Below, in pieces: positions 36,434-45,587 of a DNA stretch of 64,000 nt. Origin of the DNA: BOG-931 sp963761525 (GTDB taxonomy: Bacteria > Pseudomonadota > Alphaproteobacteria > Rhizobiales > Xanthobacteraceae). The number at the start of each line of letters is the position of its first letter. The first letter of the stretch is position 1. The DNA lies in assembly GCA_963761525.1 (NCBI GenBank), contig CAVXHG010000008.1, positions 1,054,001 to 1,118,000 on the forward strand, given 5' to 3'. Position numbers and translations under genes: made by a program. Under the pieces are notes generated by a model, which searched no databases, was not told where the DNA came from, and worked only from the letters and a program-made list of their open reading frames with translations.

Positions 36434-37643
36434 ATGCCTACTCGCAATTATTGTTGGCTTCTCGGGGCTGCCGCACTGACAGCAAATGCTTCGATGTTTC
36501 CTCTGCTGGCGCAGGCCGCGGATACCGTGAAAATGGGTGCGCCTGTTGCGCTAACGGGCACCTTCTCCGACGAAGGTCACAAGCTTCTGCACGGATATGA
36601 AATGTGTGTCGACGCGGTGAACGCCAAAGGCGGCCTCAGCGTTGGCGGAGAGAAGCGCAAGCTCGAAATGGTGCAATACGACTATCAGAGCGATACAAAT
36701 ACGGCGGTACAGCTCATTCAGCGCATGGCGACCGTGGATAATGTCGACTTCCTCATGTCGCCCTATAACTCGGGCGCCACAAAAACAGCCGCCGTCGCGG
36801 CGGAGCGGTACGACACACCTATGATCGCGAGCGCGGCTGCGACGCCTTCCGTATTCGATCAGCACTTCAAGAACCTTTATGGGATTCTTTTTCCAAACGC
36901 CATTATCTCCAATGCCGAGGTGGATTTTTACAAGGCCGCCGTTCCGGAGTCTAAAGACCGTTGCAGTTCTTTCGCTGAACTCGCTGTTTCCCAAAGCCCT
37001 CGGAGGCTTGGTGAAGGACAAATCCGAGCAATCTGGACTGGAAGTCGTCTATAACGGGCTTTATTCGCCGGGAGCGCTCGACTTTTCGAGCGCGCTTACG
37101 GAAATCAAAGGCAAAAGCCCAGACTGGATCTATGCTAGCGGATTTATCCAAGACCTCGGCGCGCTTCGCAAGCAGATGTCTAGTATGGGTGTGACCGCAA
37201 AGGTCGTAACCATGAACGCCGCAGCGGCTTATCCGGAGTTCGTACGGAACGTTGGGCCGGCCGCGAATAACATTACCAGCAGCGCCTGGTGGCACCCGAG
37301 CGTCAATTACAACGACAAATTCTTGTTTGGCACCACCGCGCAGTATGCGACTGACTTCACCAAAAAATACAATGATGAGCCGACATATCTTGAGGCTGCG
37401 GCGACCGCGAGTTGTGAGGTTTACGCGTCCGCCATCGAAGACGCCGGGACCACAAAGCATGACGATGTCCGCAAAGTGATGTCGAGTAAGCGCTTTGAGA
37501 CGTTCTACGGGCCAATAAAGTTCAACGCGGACGGCCAGAACGACGTGCCGGCGCCGGTGATCCTTCAGATCCAGGACGGCAAGTTCAAGGTCCTCGCTCC
37601 GGAGGCGGTGAAGAACGGCACGCTCGCGATTGGTGTGCAATAA
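36434..37643 (+). CDS. branched-chain amino acid-type ABC transporter substrate-binding protein, frameshifted
   Basis: About 403 residues once repaired. I chose ATG 36434 because AAGGGG at 36421-36426 is then correctly spaced; ATG 36428 is too close and GTG 36413 has no support. The signal peptide ends near LAQAA, and the mature chain begins DTVKMGAPVALTGTFSDEG. Peripla_BP_6-type LivK features are MSPYNSGATKTAAVAAERY and TPMIASAAATPS. The frame fails after VPESK; deleting one A of 36953-36955 gives ESKTVAVLSLNSLFPKALGG and reading continues to 37643. A TTGACA at 36355-36360 with TAACTT at 36377-36382 could be the promoter. Confidence 0.85.
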
Positions 37644-37654
37644 CGACCGCGACG

Positions 37655-37675
37655 GGCGCGCCGCCGGAGCGCGCC
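37655..37675 (+). promoter_or_regulatory. GC-rich stem-loop between livK and livH
   Basis: GGCGCGC (37655-37661) pairs with GCGCGCC (37669-37675) around a seven-base loop, 12 bases after the binding-protein stop. No T run follows. Position and form resemble the stem-loop at 9554-9593, and it probably limits read-through or protects the binding-protein mRNA. Confidence 0.5.
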
Positions 37676-37730
37676 AAAGCGTCAATGATCAACTTTGACT
37701 GAATGAACCTCGGTCTGCGAGGCGGGTAGG

Positions 37731-38588
37731 ATGTTTGCCCAATATATCGTCAATGGCCTGTTGATTGGTTCTGTTTACGCCTGCTTAGCGGTCGGCTTCT
37801 CGCTGGTTTGGGGCGTATTGAACATCATCAATATGCTGCATGGCGCTTTTGTCGTCATTGGCGCCTATATCGTCATATTGGGCGCGCCTTTCTTTGGCGT
37901 CTCGCCGTTGATCGTCATGGTGTTGGCCTGCGCAGTGTTGTTCGTGCTGGGCTATTTCATTCAGCGGCAGATCATCAATAAAGTCGTAGCGGCGCCGATC
38001 TTTATCACCTTCACGCTTACCTTTGGACTTGATCTGTTGCTGCAAAACCTGATGTTGCAGACGGTAAGTGCGACACCACGCTCGCTGACACTGGATTATG
38101 GCAGCCTCCAAATCGCCGGTTTGACTATTTCTATCGCGCGGCTTGGTGCGATGGGGCTCGCATTGGCGCTGACCGGGTTGCTTTACTGGCTCCTCAAACG
38201 ATCCTCGATCGGGCGCGCGATCATCGCCGTTCGTATGGATCGTCACGCTGCCACGTTGCTCGGAATTGAAGTGCCTCAGATTTACGCCATGACTTTCGGT
38301 GTCGGCGCCCTGATGGCCGCAGCCGGCGGCGGAGCTATGGCGATGATTTACCCGATTAGCCCGCTTCTCGACGGCACCTTTCTCGGCAAATCGTTCGTGA
38401 TTTGCGTTCTTGGTGGGCTTGGCAGTGTGCCAGGCGCATTGGTTGGCGGTCTTGCGCTTGGGCTCCTTGAAAGCTTTGGTGCACTTGCCTTCGGTTCGCA
38501 ATGGAGTGCAACCGTTGGCTTCGCAGTGATGCTTGTCATTCTCGTTTTTAGGCCGGCTGGGCTCGTTGGCCGCGCCGGTTTCGAGTAA
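37731..38588 (+). CDS. livH: branched-chain amino acid-type ABC transporter permease LivH
   Basis: 285 residues, about eight hydrophobic segments, of normal LivH length. It opens MFAQYIVNGLLIGSVYACLA, the usual LivH start, and contains INMLHGAFVVIGAYI and RAIIAVRMDRHAATLLGIEV (coupling region). The start is ATG 37731 after GGCGGGTAGG. It ends two bases before the livM-livG gene. Confidence 0.92.
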   Translation: MFAQYIVNGLLIGSVYACLAVGFSLVWGVLNIINMLHGAFVVIGAYIVILGAPFFGVSPLIVMVLACAVLFVLGYFIQRQIINKVVAAPIFITFTLTFGLDLLLQNLMLQTVSATPRSLTLDYGSLQIAGLTISIARLGAMGLALALTGLLYWLLKRSSIGRAIIAVRMDRHAATLLGIEVPQIYAMTFGVGALMAAAGGGAMAMIYPISPLLDGTFLGKSFVICVLGGLGSVPGALVGGLALGLLESFGALAFGSQWSATVGFAVMLVILVFRPAGLVGRAGFE

Positions 38589-38590
38589 CC

Positions 38591-40361
38591 ATGATCAAAC
38601 TTAGCGCGGCAAGTCTTTCAATAGTCTTCGCAGTCCTTGCCGTGCTGACCATCGTGTTTGGTCTCACCGTCAATAACTATCTGCTGCAGGCCGGCACTTC
38701 GCTGGCGATGTACATGGCGCTTGCCTATGCCTGGAACATTGTTGGCGGATACATGGGCTATCCATCATTCGGTACGGCGGCCTTTTTCGGGTTGGGTGCC
38801 TATCTCGGCGCCATAGCGCAGGGTTTTGGTGCTCCATCGGCGATCGCCTGGATCGCCGCCGGAGTTGGTGCTGCAGTCTTTGCCGGACTTCTCGGCGGCA
38901 TTCTGCTCGGCATGCGTGGCCACTATTTCGCCATTGGTACGATCGCGGTTGTTGAGGTCATGCGGGAGGTTGCCAACAACTGGGAGGCGGTGACTGGCGG
39001 CGCGACAGGATTAAACTTGCCGATTATGCACGGCACTCCGCGTTCAGTCGGTATGTATTATTTCTTCGTGATGAGCGGCGCCGCTGGTTTGAGTTTTCTC
39101 CTCACGGCATTTTTGTCGCATTCCCGGTTTGGTTTCGCGCTCCGTTGCATCAAGCAAAATGAGCAGGCCGCGCGGATGGTCGGTATCGATGTCTTTCAGA
39201 CGAAAGTTGCAGCTTTCATAATCTCAAGTGCATTGATGGCTGTTGTAGGGGCGATTTATGCCTCGATGGTCTCCTTCATCGATCCAGACGACGCCTTCAA
39301 CATTTTAATGTCGATCAGCGTACCGGTGATTGTGACATTGGGCGGCGCGGGTCTGATACTTGGCCCTTTGGTCGGCGCGTTCTTTTATATGCTGATCGAT
39401 GATTTCGTGACGCTGAAGTTCATCAACTATCACACGGCTGTGCTCGGCATTTTAATCGTGGCCGCGATATACTTTGTGCCACACGGGCTCATTCGCGAGC
39501 TGGAAAGGCGCTATGCAGCGCTTCTTGGCAGGGAAAAAAACCCGCGCCCGGCTCCGGCAAAGTCACCTGAAGCTATGGCCCAGCCGCTTCTCGAACTTAA
39601 TCATTTGACGCGTCGCTTTGGCGGCGTCGTCGCGGTCAATGACGTCACTCTGTCAGTTGCACCAGGAGAGATCGTTGGTCTGATCGGCCCTAACGGCGCC
39701 GGAAAGACCACTCTGGTCAATCTCATCAGTGGCTTTATACCAAAAACAGCAGGCACGGTGCGTTTCGGCGGCCGTGATATTTCCAAGACGCCGCCCCACT
39801 TGATCGCGCGGCAAGGCATAGCGCGCACGTTCCAGATTGTGCAGCCATTTGCCGAGATGACGGTGCTCGAGAACGTGATGGCAGGCGCGGTGTTCTCTAA
39901 ACGCCACCGCGATATCAAAGCCGCGACAAGAAAAGCGGAAGAATGTATCGCCTTCACGGGCTTGAATGGACATGCTTCTTATCTTGCATCCGAGTTGTCT
40001 CTCGCCAACCGCAAGCGGCTGGAATTTGCCAAGAATTCTTGCCATGGAGCCGCAGCTCCTTTTCCTGGACGAGGTCAATGCTGGTCTCAATACCAGCGAG
40101 CTTGGCGGCGCGCTCGATCTCATTCGGCGGATATCGGCGAGCGGCGTCACGATTATTATCATCGAGCATCTGTTGAAGATCATTCTATCCGTGGTGAATT
40201 GAATCGTCGTCTTGCACCACGGCTCGATGTTGAGCGACGGCGCACCCGAAGCGGTGATAAACGATCCGCGCGTAATCCAGGCCTATATCGGCACCAAATT
40301 TGCCCAGCGTTACCGCACTGAATTCGGTAGCGGGCAGGCTCAACCGGTACAAAAACCTTAA
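38591..40361 (+). CDS. fused LivM-LivG: ABC permease plus ATP-binding protein, one frameshift and one in-frame stop
   Basis: About 589 residues if repaired. Residues ~1-310 are the LivM permease (AYAWNIVGGYMGYPSFGTAA, FALRCIKQNEQAARMVGID), a linker of about 20 residues rich in Pro and Ala follows, and LivG begins near MAQPLLELNHLTRRFGG. Walker A is IGPNGAGKTT. The signature is atypical (ELSLANRKRLEFAK), and Walker B (LLFLDEVNAGLNTSE) lies in the next frame after an extra A at 40034-40035. The frame then meets TGA 40200-40202 where CGA would give VVNRIVVLHHGSMLSDG. Coding continues through EAVINDPRVIQAYIGTKF, the LivG C terminus, to TAA 40361. Fusions of LivM and LivG are known. The stop may be a real mutation or a base error. 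Confidence 0.82.
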
Positions 40362-40402
40362 GTCGCGTTGCGGCGTGATGTGGTCGCAGGGAAGGGGAAG
40401 CA

Positions 40403-41917
40403 ATGCCTTCAAGTCGCAGTGCCGAGAAGCTGCTCGTAAGGGGTGCCCAAGTTTACGATCATGACGGCGACATCCATCGGCCTGCCAAGGCGGACATTCT
40501 GATCGAACAAGGCGTTATCGCTGCCGTTGGTCCAAATCTTGTCGCGGACTTATCGACCGAAATCATCGACGCCGCCGGCCGCCTCGCCATCCCGGGTCTT
40601 ATCAACGCGCATTATCATTCGCACGACACGCTTTGCCGCGGCCTTTTTGAAGAATTGCCTCTGGAAATTTGGCTTCTCTACACGCTGCCTCTTGGCGCAA
40701 ACCGAAGCAAAGAGGAGGTGCGGGCTCGGACTTTAGTCGGCGCGCTTGAATCGCTCTACGCCGGTATCACGACCGTGCAGGATATGCTCGGCCTGGTGCC
40801 GCTAAATCAAGATTATATCGACGTTGTGCTGCAGGCTTATCGGGATATCGGCATTCGCGTCGTGTTTGGGCCGATGGTCTCCGACATCCCGCCCGTAGGG
40901 ATGATGCGGTACAAAGACGATCTGCCTTCGGACGTGCAAGACATGCTTGGCACGCAGGCGCTGCCGGCTGACGAGCAATTGTCATTCCTGGACGCACAAT
41001 TCGCGCGCAGTCGGGACAGCCGCACCTTGCATTGGGCGGCAGCACCATTCGCACCGCAGCGTTGCACGCCGAAACTGTTACGGGGTTGCGCCGACCTCGC
41101 CCATAAGCATGATCTTGGCGTTTACACCCATGTCTATGAGACCCGTGGCCAGGCGCTGATTGCACGCGATCAGTTCAAGCAACATGGCGGCTCGCTGATC
41201 AATTACCTCGATAGTTGTGGGTTGCTTGGGCCGCGGCTTAATATCGTGCACAGCGTCTGGATATCGCGTCCAGAAATGGAGCGCATGGCGGCGGCAGACG
41301 CCGGAATAGTTCTCAATCATTTGAGCAATTTGAAACTGAAGAGCGGAATTGCGCCGGTGGTTGATTTGCGTGAGGCGGGAGTTCGCCTTGGCCTCGGCTG
41401 TGACAATTGCAGCGGTAGCGACGTGCAAAGCATGTTCCAGTCGATGAAGATGTTTTGCTTGCTGTCGGCAGTCAGTGAATCTGAACCAGGTCCGGGTTTG
41501 GCCCATCAAGCGCTCCGCCAGGCCACGGAGGGCAACGCCCGAACGGCGGGGCTCGCCGGAAAGCTTGGTGCGCTTAAGGCAGGATATGCAGCCGATCTCG
41601 CGTTGATTGACCTCAACGACGTGAGCTACCTGCCGTACAACAGCGCCGCCCGTCAGCTCGTCTATACGGAGTCCTGCCGCGGTGTTGAGACTGTTATCGT
41701 CGACGGTCGCATTGTTGTCCGTGATCGCAAGATCAAGACTATCGATGAGGAGGCTCTGCGCCGTGAGGTCGCCGATCTGATGCGCCACTTCGTGGCGGAC
41801 TACGACAAGATCGTCGAATCACGAAAGCACGCGCTACCTTTCATGCGCGACGCACACCGCAAAGTATGGGCGGAGCCGCTCGATCTGCCAAGCCGCTTCG
41901 TCGCTCGCACGCGCTGA
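40403..41917 (+). CDS. amidohydrolase, TRZ/ATZ/SsnA-type
   Basis: 504 residues of the amidohydrolase superfamily. Metal motifs are INAHYHSHDTL (His-x-His), YTHVYETRGQA (metal His and Glu), NIVHSVWIS and LGCDNCSGSD with the metal Asp. The GCDN form is shared with triazine chloro- and aminohydrolases, S-adenosylhomocysteine deaminases and other ring deaminases. The start is ATG 40403 with GGAAGGGGAAG upstream, 41 bases after the LivM-LivG gene, so it probably degrades what that transporter imports. The C-terminal 40 residues extend beyond the barrel with charged sequence. Confidence 0.82.
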   Translation: MPSSRSAEKLLVRGAQVYDHDGDIHRPAKADILIEQGVIAAVGPNLVADLSTEIIDAAGRLAIPGLINAHYHSHDTLCRGLFEELPLEIWLLYTLPLGANRSKEEVRARTLVGALESLYAGITTVQDMLGLVPLNQDYIDVVLQAYRDIGIRVVFGPMVSDIPPVGMMRYKDDLPSDVQDMLGTQALPADEQLSFLDAQFARSRDSRTLHWAAAPFAPQRCTPKLLRGCADLAHKHDLGVYTHVYETRGQALIARDQFKQHGGSLINYLDSCGLLGPRLNIVHSVWISRPEMERMAAADAGIVLNHLSNLKLKSGIAPVVDLREAGVRLGLGCDNCSGSDVQSMFQSMKMFCLLSAVSESEPGPGLAHQALRQATEGNARTAGLAGKLGALKAGYAADLALIDLNDVSYLPYNSAARQLVYTESCRGVETVIVDGRIVVRDRKIKTIDEEALRREVADLMRHFVADYDKIVESRKHALPFMRDAHRKVWAEPLDLPSRFVARTR

Positions 41918-42030
41918 GCCAAAGGGCCTGCTGGTAGGGGATTGGCAAAACGGTCACCGCACGCAGGCCGAAAAGTGGCGCGTGTCGGCCAAGCCAGGCG
42001 TATGCCCCCAAAAGAATATGATAATACCCG

Positions 42031-42043
42031 CTCGTATACGTTG
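42031..42043. promoter_or_regulatory. GTATACG site upstream of the GntR gene
   Basis: CTCGTATACGTTG at 42031-42043 contains the palindrome GTATAC (42034-42039), the core also found twice before the next operon at 43208-43219. GTATAC-centred sites are common for GntR/FCD regulators. It lies in the 215-base AT-richer gap between the amidohydrolase and the GntR gene and could mediate autoregulation. Confidence 0.4.
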
Positions 42044-42132
42044 TAATGTGAGGGATAATAGCCCGATTGCCTTATAAATCGAGCGCGAGGATTTAAAATC
42101 TCGCCAGACCGGTATGCCTACGTTATATTCTT

Positions 42133-42979
42133 ATGGATATAGCGATCCTGCTGTTGCACGCGGTCGCTTCCGAGTGGGAAAGTAGCCGGGAAATGCGCCT
42201 GCGAGTCAGCCAAACTAGCCTTCCTGAATTAACGTCTGTATATTCGCGAAATGTCATACAAACGTTGGGACTGCGCAGCTCCGTGACGTTGTCCGACCAG
42301 ATATTTAACGCGCTCGTGGAAGAAATAATTTCTGGGGCGATCGAGCCCGGTTTTCGGCTTGATGAGCCAAGCATTTGCCGCAAATTCAACGTGTCGCGCA
42401 CGCCTATTCGTGAGGCCTTGCGGCGTTTGAACGGAGCGGGCCTGGTCGAGATCACGCCGCGACGGGGTGTGACGGTTGCTCGAATCAACATCCTTGAACT
42501 CAATGAGATGTTCGAGGCGCTTGCAGAATTCGAAGGTCTTTGCGCCGGGCTCAGCGCCGTCAGGATGACGTCGTTGGAGAAGAAACGCCTGGAAATGCTG
42601 AATAAAAGTGCCCAAAGCCGAATAGCCAAGGGGCAGGGCGACTTGGTTCGTTTAAACAACGAATTTCACGAGTTCGATTTATCTTGGCGCGCACAATGCA
42701 AGCATCGCGTCGACGACAAAAGGCTTTCGGCAACGTTTGGCGCCCTTTCGTTCACTCCAATTTGTGCGCGGACAGACGGAATATTCATTTCATGAACATG
42801 ATGAAGTTGTGCACGCGATCATCAATTCGGATGTCGAACGCGCGACGACCAGTATGCGCAATCACGTGATTGGCGCGGGATTGCAGGTTATCGACCATTT
42901 TTCTGAAACGCGCGGAATTTCTGACGCTGGACCAGGCCTTTCACGGCCAAAAAAATCAAAGGTCCGTTCGCGTCCCTGA
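42133..42979 (+). CDS. GntR-family regulator, FCD subfamily, frameshifted
   Basis: About 281 residues from ATG 42133, or 261 from ATG 42193, which leaves a more usual N-terminal tail. The winged helix is IFNALVEEIISGAIEPGFRL then ICRKFNVSRTPIREALRRLN and RRGVTVARI. The FCD ligand domain follows with a metal-site pattern including NNEFHEF. The frame is lost near 42676: removing that G gives HEFIYLGAHNASIASTTKG, then APFRSLQFVRGQTEYSFHEH (shown in part) and continues to TGA 42979. It precedes a molybdenum hydroxylase operon whose promoter region holds two GTATAC sites, so it is the likely local repressor. Confidence 0.82.
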
Positions 42980-43177
42980 TCTGACGTCGGCGCCCGGTTG
43001 AACGCTTCGCCGGAAGTCTTCATTGGATGGCAGTAGGACGATCCTGCATCGTTCGGAAGGACAGGAGAATTCCTGTCGCCGCGGACCTTTTTCAGGAACC
43101 TGATCATGCGTTTTGCGGCGCGAGTGCTCATTGTGGAGCTAGGCGTTTATTAGTGTTGGCTAACGGCCATCCGCCGA

Positions 43178-43220
43178 TTGACAGCCCGTTTTCGCATACA
43201 ATAGCATGTATACGTATACG
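43178..43220 (+). promoter_or_regulatory. promoter with tandem GTATACG operators
   Basis: TTGACA (43178-43183) is followed after 18 bases by TAGCAT (43202-43207), a plausible sigma-70-type pair. Immediately downstream, GTATAC occurs twice back to back (43208-43213 and 43214-43219), making a nearly perfect larger palindrome at about the transcription start. A repressor bound there would block the hydroxylase operon starting at GTG 43239. Confidence 0.5.
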
Positions 43221-43238
43221 TGATCCTTTGAGGGAAAA

Positions 43239-45587
43239 GTGCAAGCGGACGGCTGGATCGGCGCAAGCCTTTTGCGAAAGGAAGACGCTCGCCACCTCTA
43301 TGGGCGAGGCATGTTCATTGCGGATGTTTTGGTACCAGGGGTCCAGGATATCGCCTTTGTGCGCAGCCCCCGCGCTCACGCCCGCGTTCGAAACGTCATA
43401 AAGCCCACAACGGCCCATTCCCGCGTATTCACACTTTCCGATATCGAGCCGATCAACGTCCTTGAGGCGGGCCCCGAACTTTCCGCTCACCGGCACAGTC
43501 CCTATCCGCCGCTGGCAGCGGATCAAGTCCGGTATGTCGGGCAGGCAATCGCAGCCTGCGTCGCACCAACGCGATCTCAGGCTGAAGACATAGCCGATCA
43601 GGTCGAGGTGGACCTGGAGGAACTGCCGGCGGTCGTCGACGTCGTCGCAGCAATGCGACCGGACAGTCCTCGCGTTTTCGATGAATGGCCGAGTAACGCG
43701 TATATCAGCGCCACGGTCGTCGAGGGAGATCCCGACTCCCTGGCTTCAGCTCCGATCCGCCTGCGACGCCGTTTGCGTTTGAATCGGCAGGCGACGGTTT
43801 CGCTCGAGGGGCGGGGCGCGCTTGCGTACTGGGACTATCGGCTCGACGAACTGGTCGTCTATCTGTCCACTCAAGGCGGCCAGCTCAAGCGCATGGCCAT
43901 CGCCCGGACGCTGAATCTTCCGGAGAGACAGGTTCGTGTCATCGCCCCGGATGTGGGCGGCGGGTTTGGCGGCAAAAACAGAATAATGCCTGAAGACCTG
44001 GCGGTAGCCGCTATCGCCCTGAAAGTGGGGCACCCGGTACGCTGGATCGAGGACAGGCGCGAGCATCTGATCGCTTCGGTGCATGCCCGCGATCATACTT
44101 ACGATCTGACGATTTCCGCCAATAGCGACGGCACTCTTCTCGGCGTTCAGGGCGACATCTACATCGACGCCGGCGCCTATGCGCTTTGGCCTACAGGATC
44201 CTTTCAAGAGGCCAGTATGGCCTCGCGTAATCTGACGGGGCCATATCGTATTCGGCATCTGAAGCTCAACGCCTATACCGTTGCCACCAACAAAGCTCCA
44301 TTGGGTCCCTATCGCGGCGTCGCGCGTCCCGGCGCCACTTTCGCGATCGAGCGTTTGGTCGATGAGGTGGCGCGCGAACTCGGCCGCGAGCCTTATGAAT
44401 TGCGTCGGCAAAATATCGTCACCGCGGCCGAGCTGCCGTACCGGACGGCAGCAGGCATGAAGCTCGACACCGGCGACTATGTCCGATCACTGGATATAGC
44501 GCGCGACACAGTCGATTTACCCGCCATACGCAAGCGCCAGATGGCCGGTGAGCCGGATGGAAGAAAAATTGGCGTCGGCTTTGCTTTCTATACCGAACAA
44601 AGCGGCCATGGCACGGTCGAGTTTGCGAAGCGAAAATTTCGGGTCATCCCGGGCTACAAGTCAGCCAATATTCGCATGCTGCCGGATGCCAGCGTTCTGA
44701 TTTACGTAGGGGTGCAGAATCACGGCCAGGGCCATGAGACCTCGTTCGCCCAGATCGCCGCTCATGAACTGGGCATCGATCCCGCGCAGATTTCCATCCG
44801 TTACGGCGATACTGCGGTCGGTCCCTACGGCTTCGGCACTTTTGCGTCGAGATCGATCGTCTTTGCAGGCGGTGCGGTCGGACGCGCATCTCGCACTCTT
44901 GCAGAGAAGATAAAGCGCATCGGTGCGCATCTCCTGCAGGCCGACATTGGCGCTGTCCGGGTTGGGGATGGCATGGTCCACGGTCCGAGCGGCAAAATCA
45001 GCATCGCTGAAATCGCCTTCATCGCCAATGCGCGGCCCGACAATCTGCCGCAAGGCACCGATCCGCTCCTGGAAACGGTTGGCACCTACGAGCCCGAGGA
45101 TTCGGGCGGCGTGTTCGCTTACGGCACCCACGCCGTCGTCGTTGCGGTGGACCCTGAAAGCGGTGTGACGGAGATTCTGGACTACGTAGTTTCGGAAGAT
45201 TGCGGCACGATGATCAACCCTATGATTGTCGACGGCCAAGTGCAGGGGGGTATCGCGCAAGGCATCGGAACCGCGCTCTACGAGGAAATACCGTACGACG
45301 AGCAAGGTCAGCCGCTGGCGACAACGTTCGCCGATTATATGGTTCCGTGCGCACCGGAAGTGCCGACCGTTCGCATCGAGCATATGATTACTCCGGCGCT
45401 CACAACGGAATATGGCGTGAAGGGATTGGGCGAGGGCGGCGCTATCGCGCCGCCGGCCGCTATCGCAAATGCCGTGGCAGACGCGTTCCGGGATATCGGT
45501 GCAACATTCAATGAGACACCGCTCACACCCCGGCGCGTATCAACGGCCGTTGCTCTGGCACGCAGCGCGAAGGCCTCACGCCCATGA
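43239..45587 (+). CDS. molybdenum hydroxylase large subunit (xanthine dehydrogenase family)
   Basis: 782 residues from GTG 43239, preceded by GAGGGA at 43230-43235. Motifs: FIADVLVPGVQDIAFVRSPR, VGGGFGGKNRIMPED, GPYRGVARPGATFAIERL and TEYGVKGLGEGGAI with the active-site Glu. Gene order is large subunit, FAD subunit, 2Fe-2S subunit, each overlapping the next by four bases. The G-P-Y-R-G-V-A-R-P loop differs from the other large subunits in the window, so the substrate is likely different. Binding-site sequences of a GntR repressor appear just upstream. Confidence 0.88.
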   Translation: MQADGWIGASLLRKEDARHLYGRGMFIADVLVPGVQDIAFVRSPRAHARVRNVIKPTTAHSRVFTLSDIEPINVLEAGPELSAHRHSPYPPLAADQVRYVGQAIAACVAPTRSQAEDIADQVEVDLEELPAVVDVVAAMRPDSPRVFDEWPSNAYISATVVEGDPDSLASAPIRLRRRLRLNRQATVSLEGRGALAYWDYRLDELVVYLSTQGGQLKRMAIARTLNLPERQVRVIAPDVGGGFGGKNRIMPEDLAVAAIALKVGHPVRWIEDRREHLIASVHARDHTYDLTISANSDGTLLGVQGDIYIDAGAYALWPTGSFQEASMASRNLTGPYRIRHLKLNAYTVATNKAPLGPYRGVARPGATFAIERLVDEVARELGREPYELRRQNIVTAAELPYRTAAGMKLDTGDYVRSLDIARDTVDLPAIRKRQMAGEPDGRKIGVGFAFYTEQSGHGTVEFAKRKFRVIPGYKSANIRMLPDASVLIYVGVQNHGQGHETSFAQIAAHELGIDPAQISIRYGDTAVGPYGFGTFASRSIVFAGGAVGRASRTLAEKIKRIGAHLLQADIGAVRVGDGMVHGPSGKISIAEIAFIANARPDNLPQGTDPLLETVGTYEPEDSGGVFAYGTHAVVVAVDPESGVTEILDYVVSEDCGTMINPMIVDGQVQGGIAQGIGTALYEEIPYDEQGQPLATTFADYMVPCAPEVPTVRIEHMITPALTTEYGVKGLGEGGAIAPPAAIANAVADAFRDIGATFNETPLTPRRVSTAVALARSAKASRP

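Noticed and set aside
35490..40361. True leucine/isoleucine/valine transporter
   Set aside because: The fold and names fit, but linkage to a hydroxylase and an amidohydrolase makes another ligand more likely, so only the family name is used.
43239..45587. CO dehydrogenase large subunit
   Set aside because: The CoxL active-site loop (AYRCSFR) is absent here and in all the large subunits of the window; generic molybdenum hydroxylase is safer.
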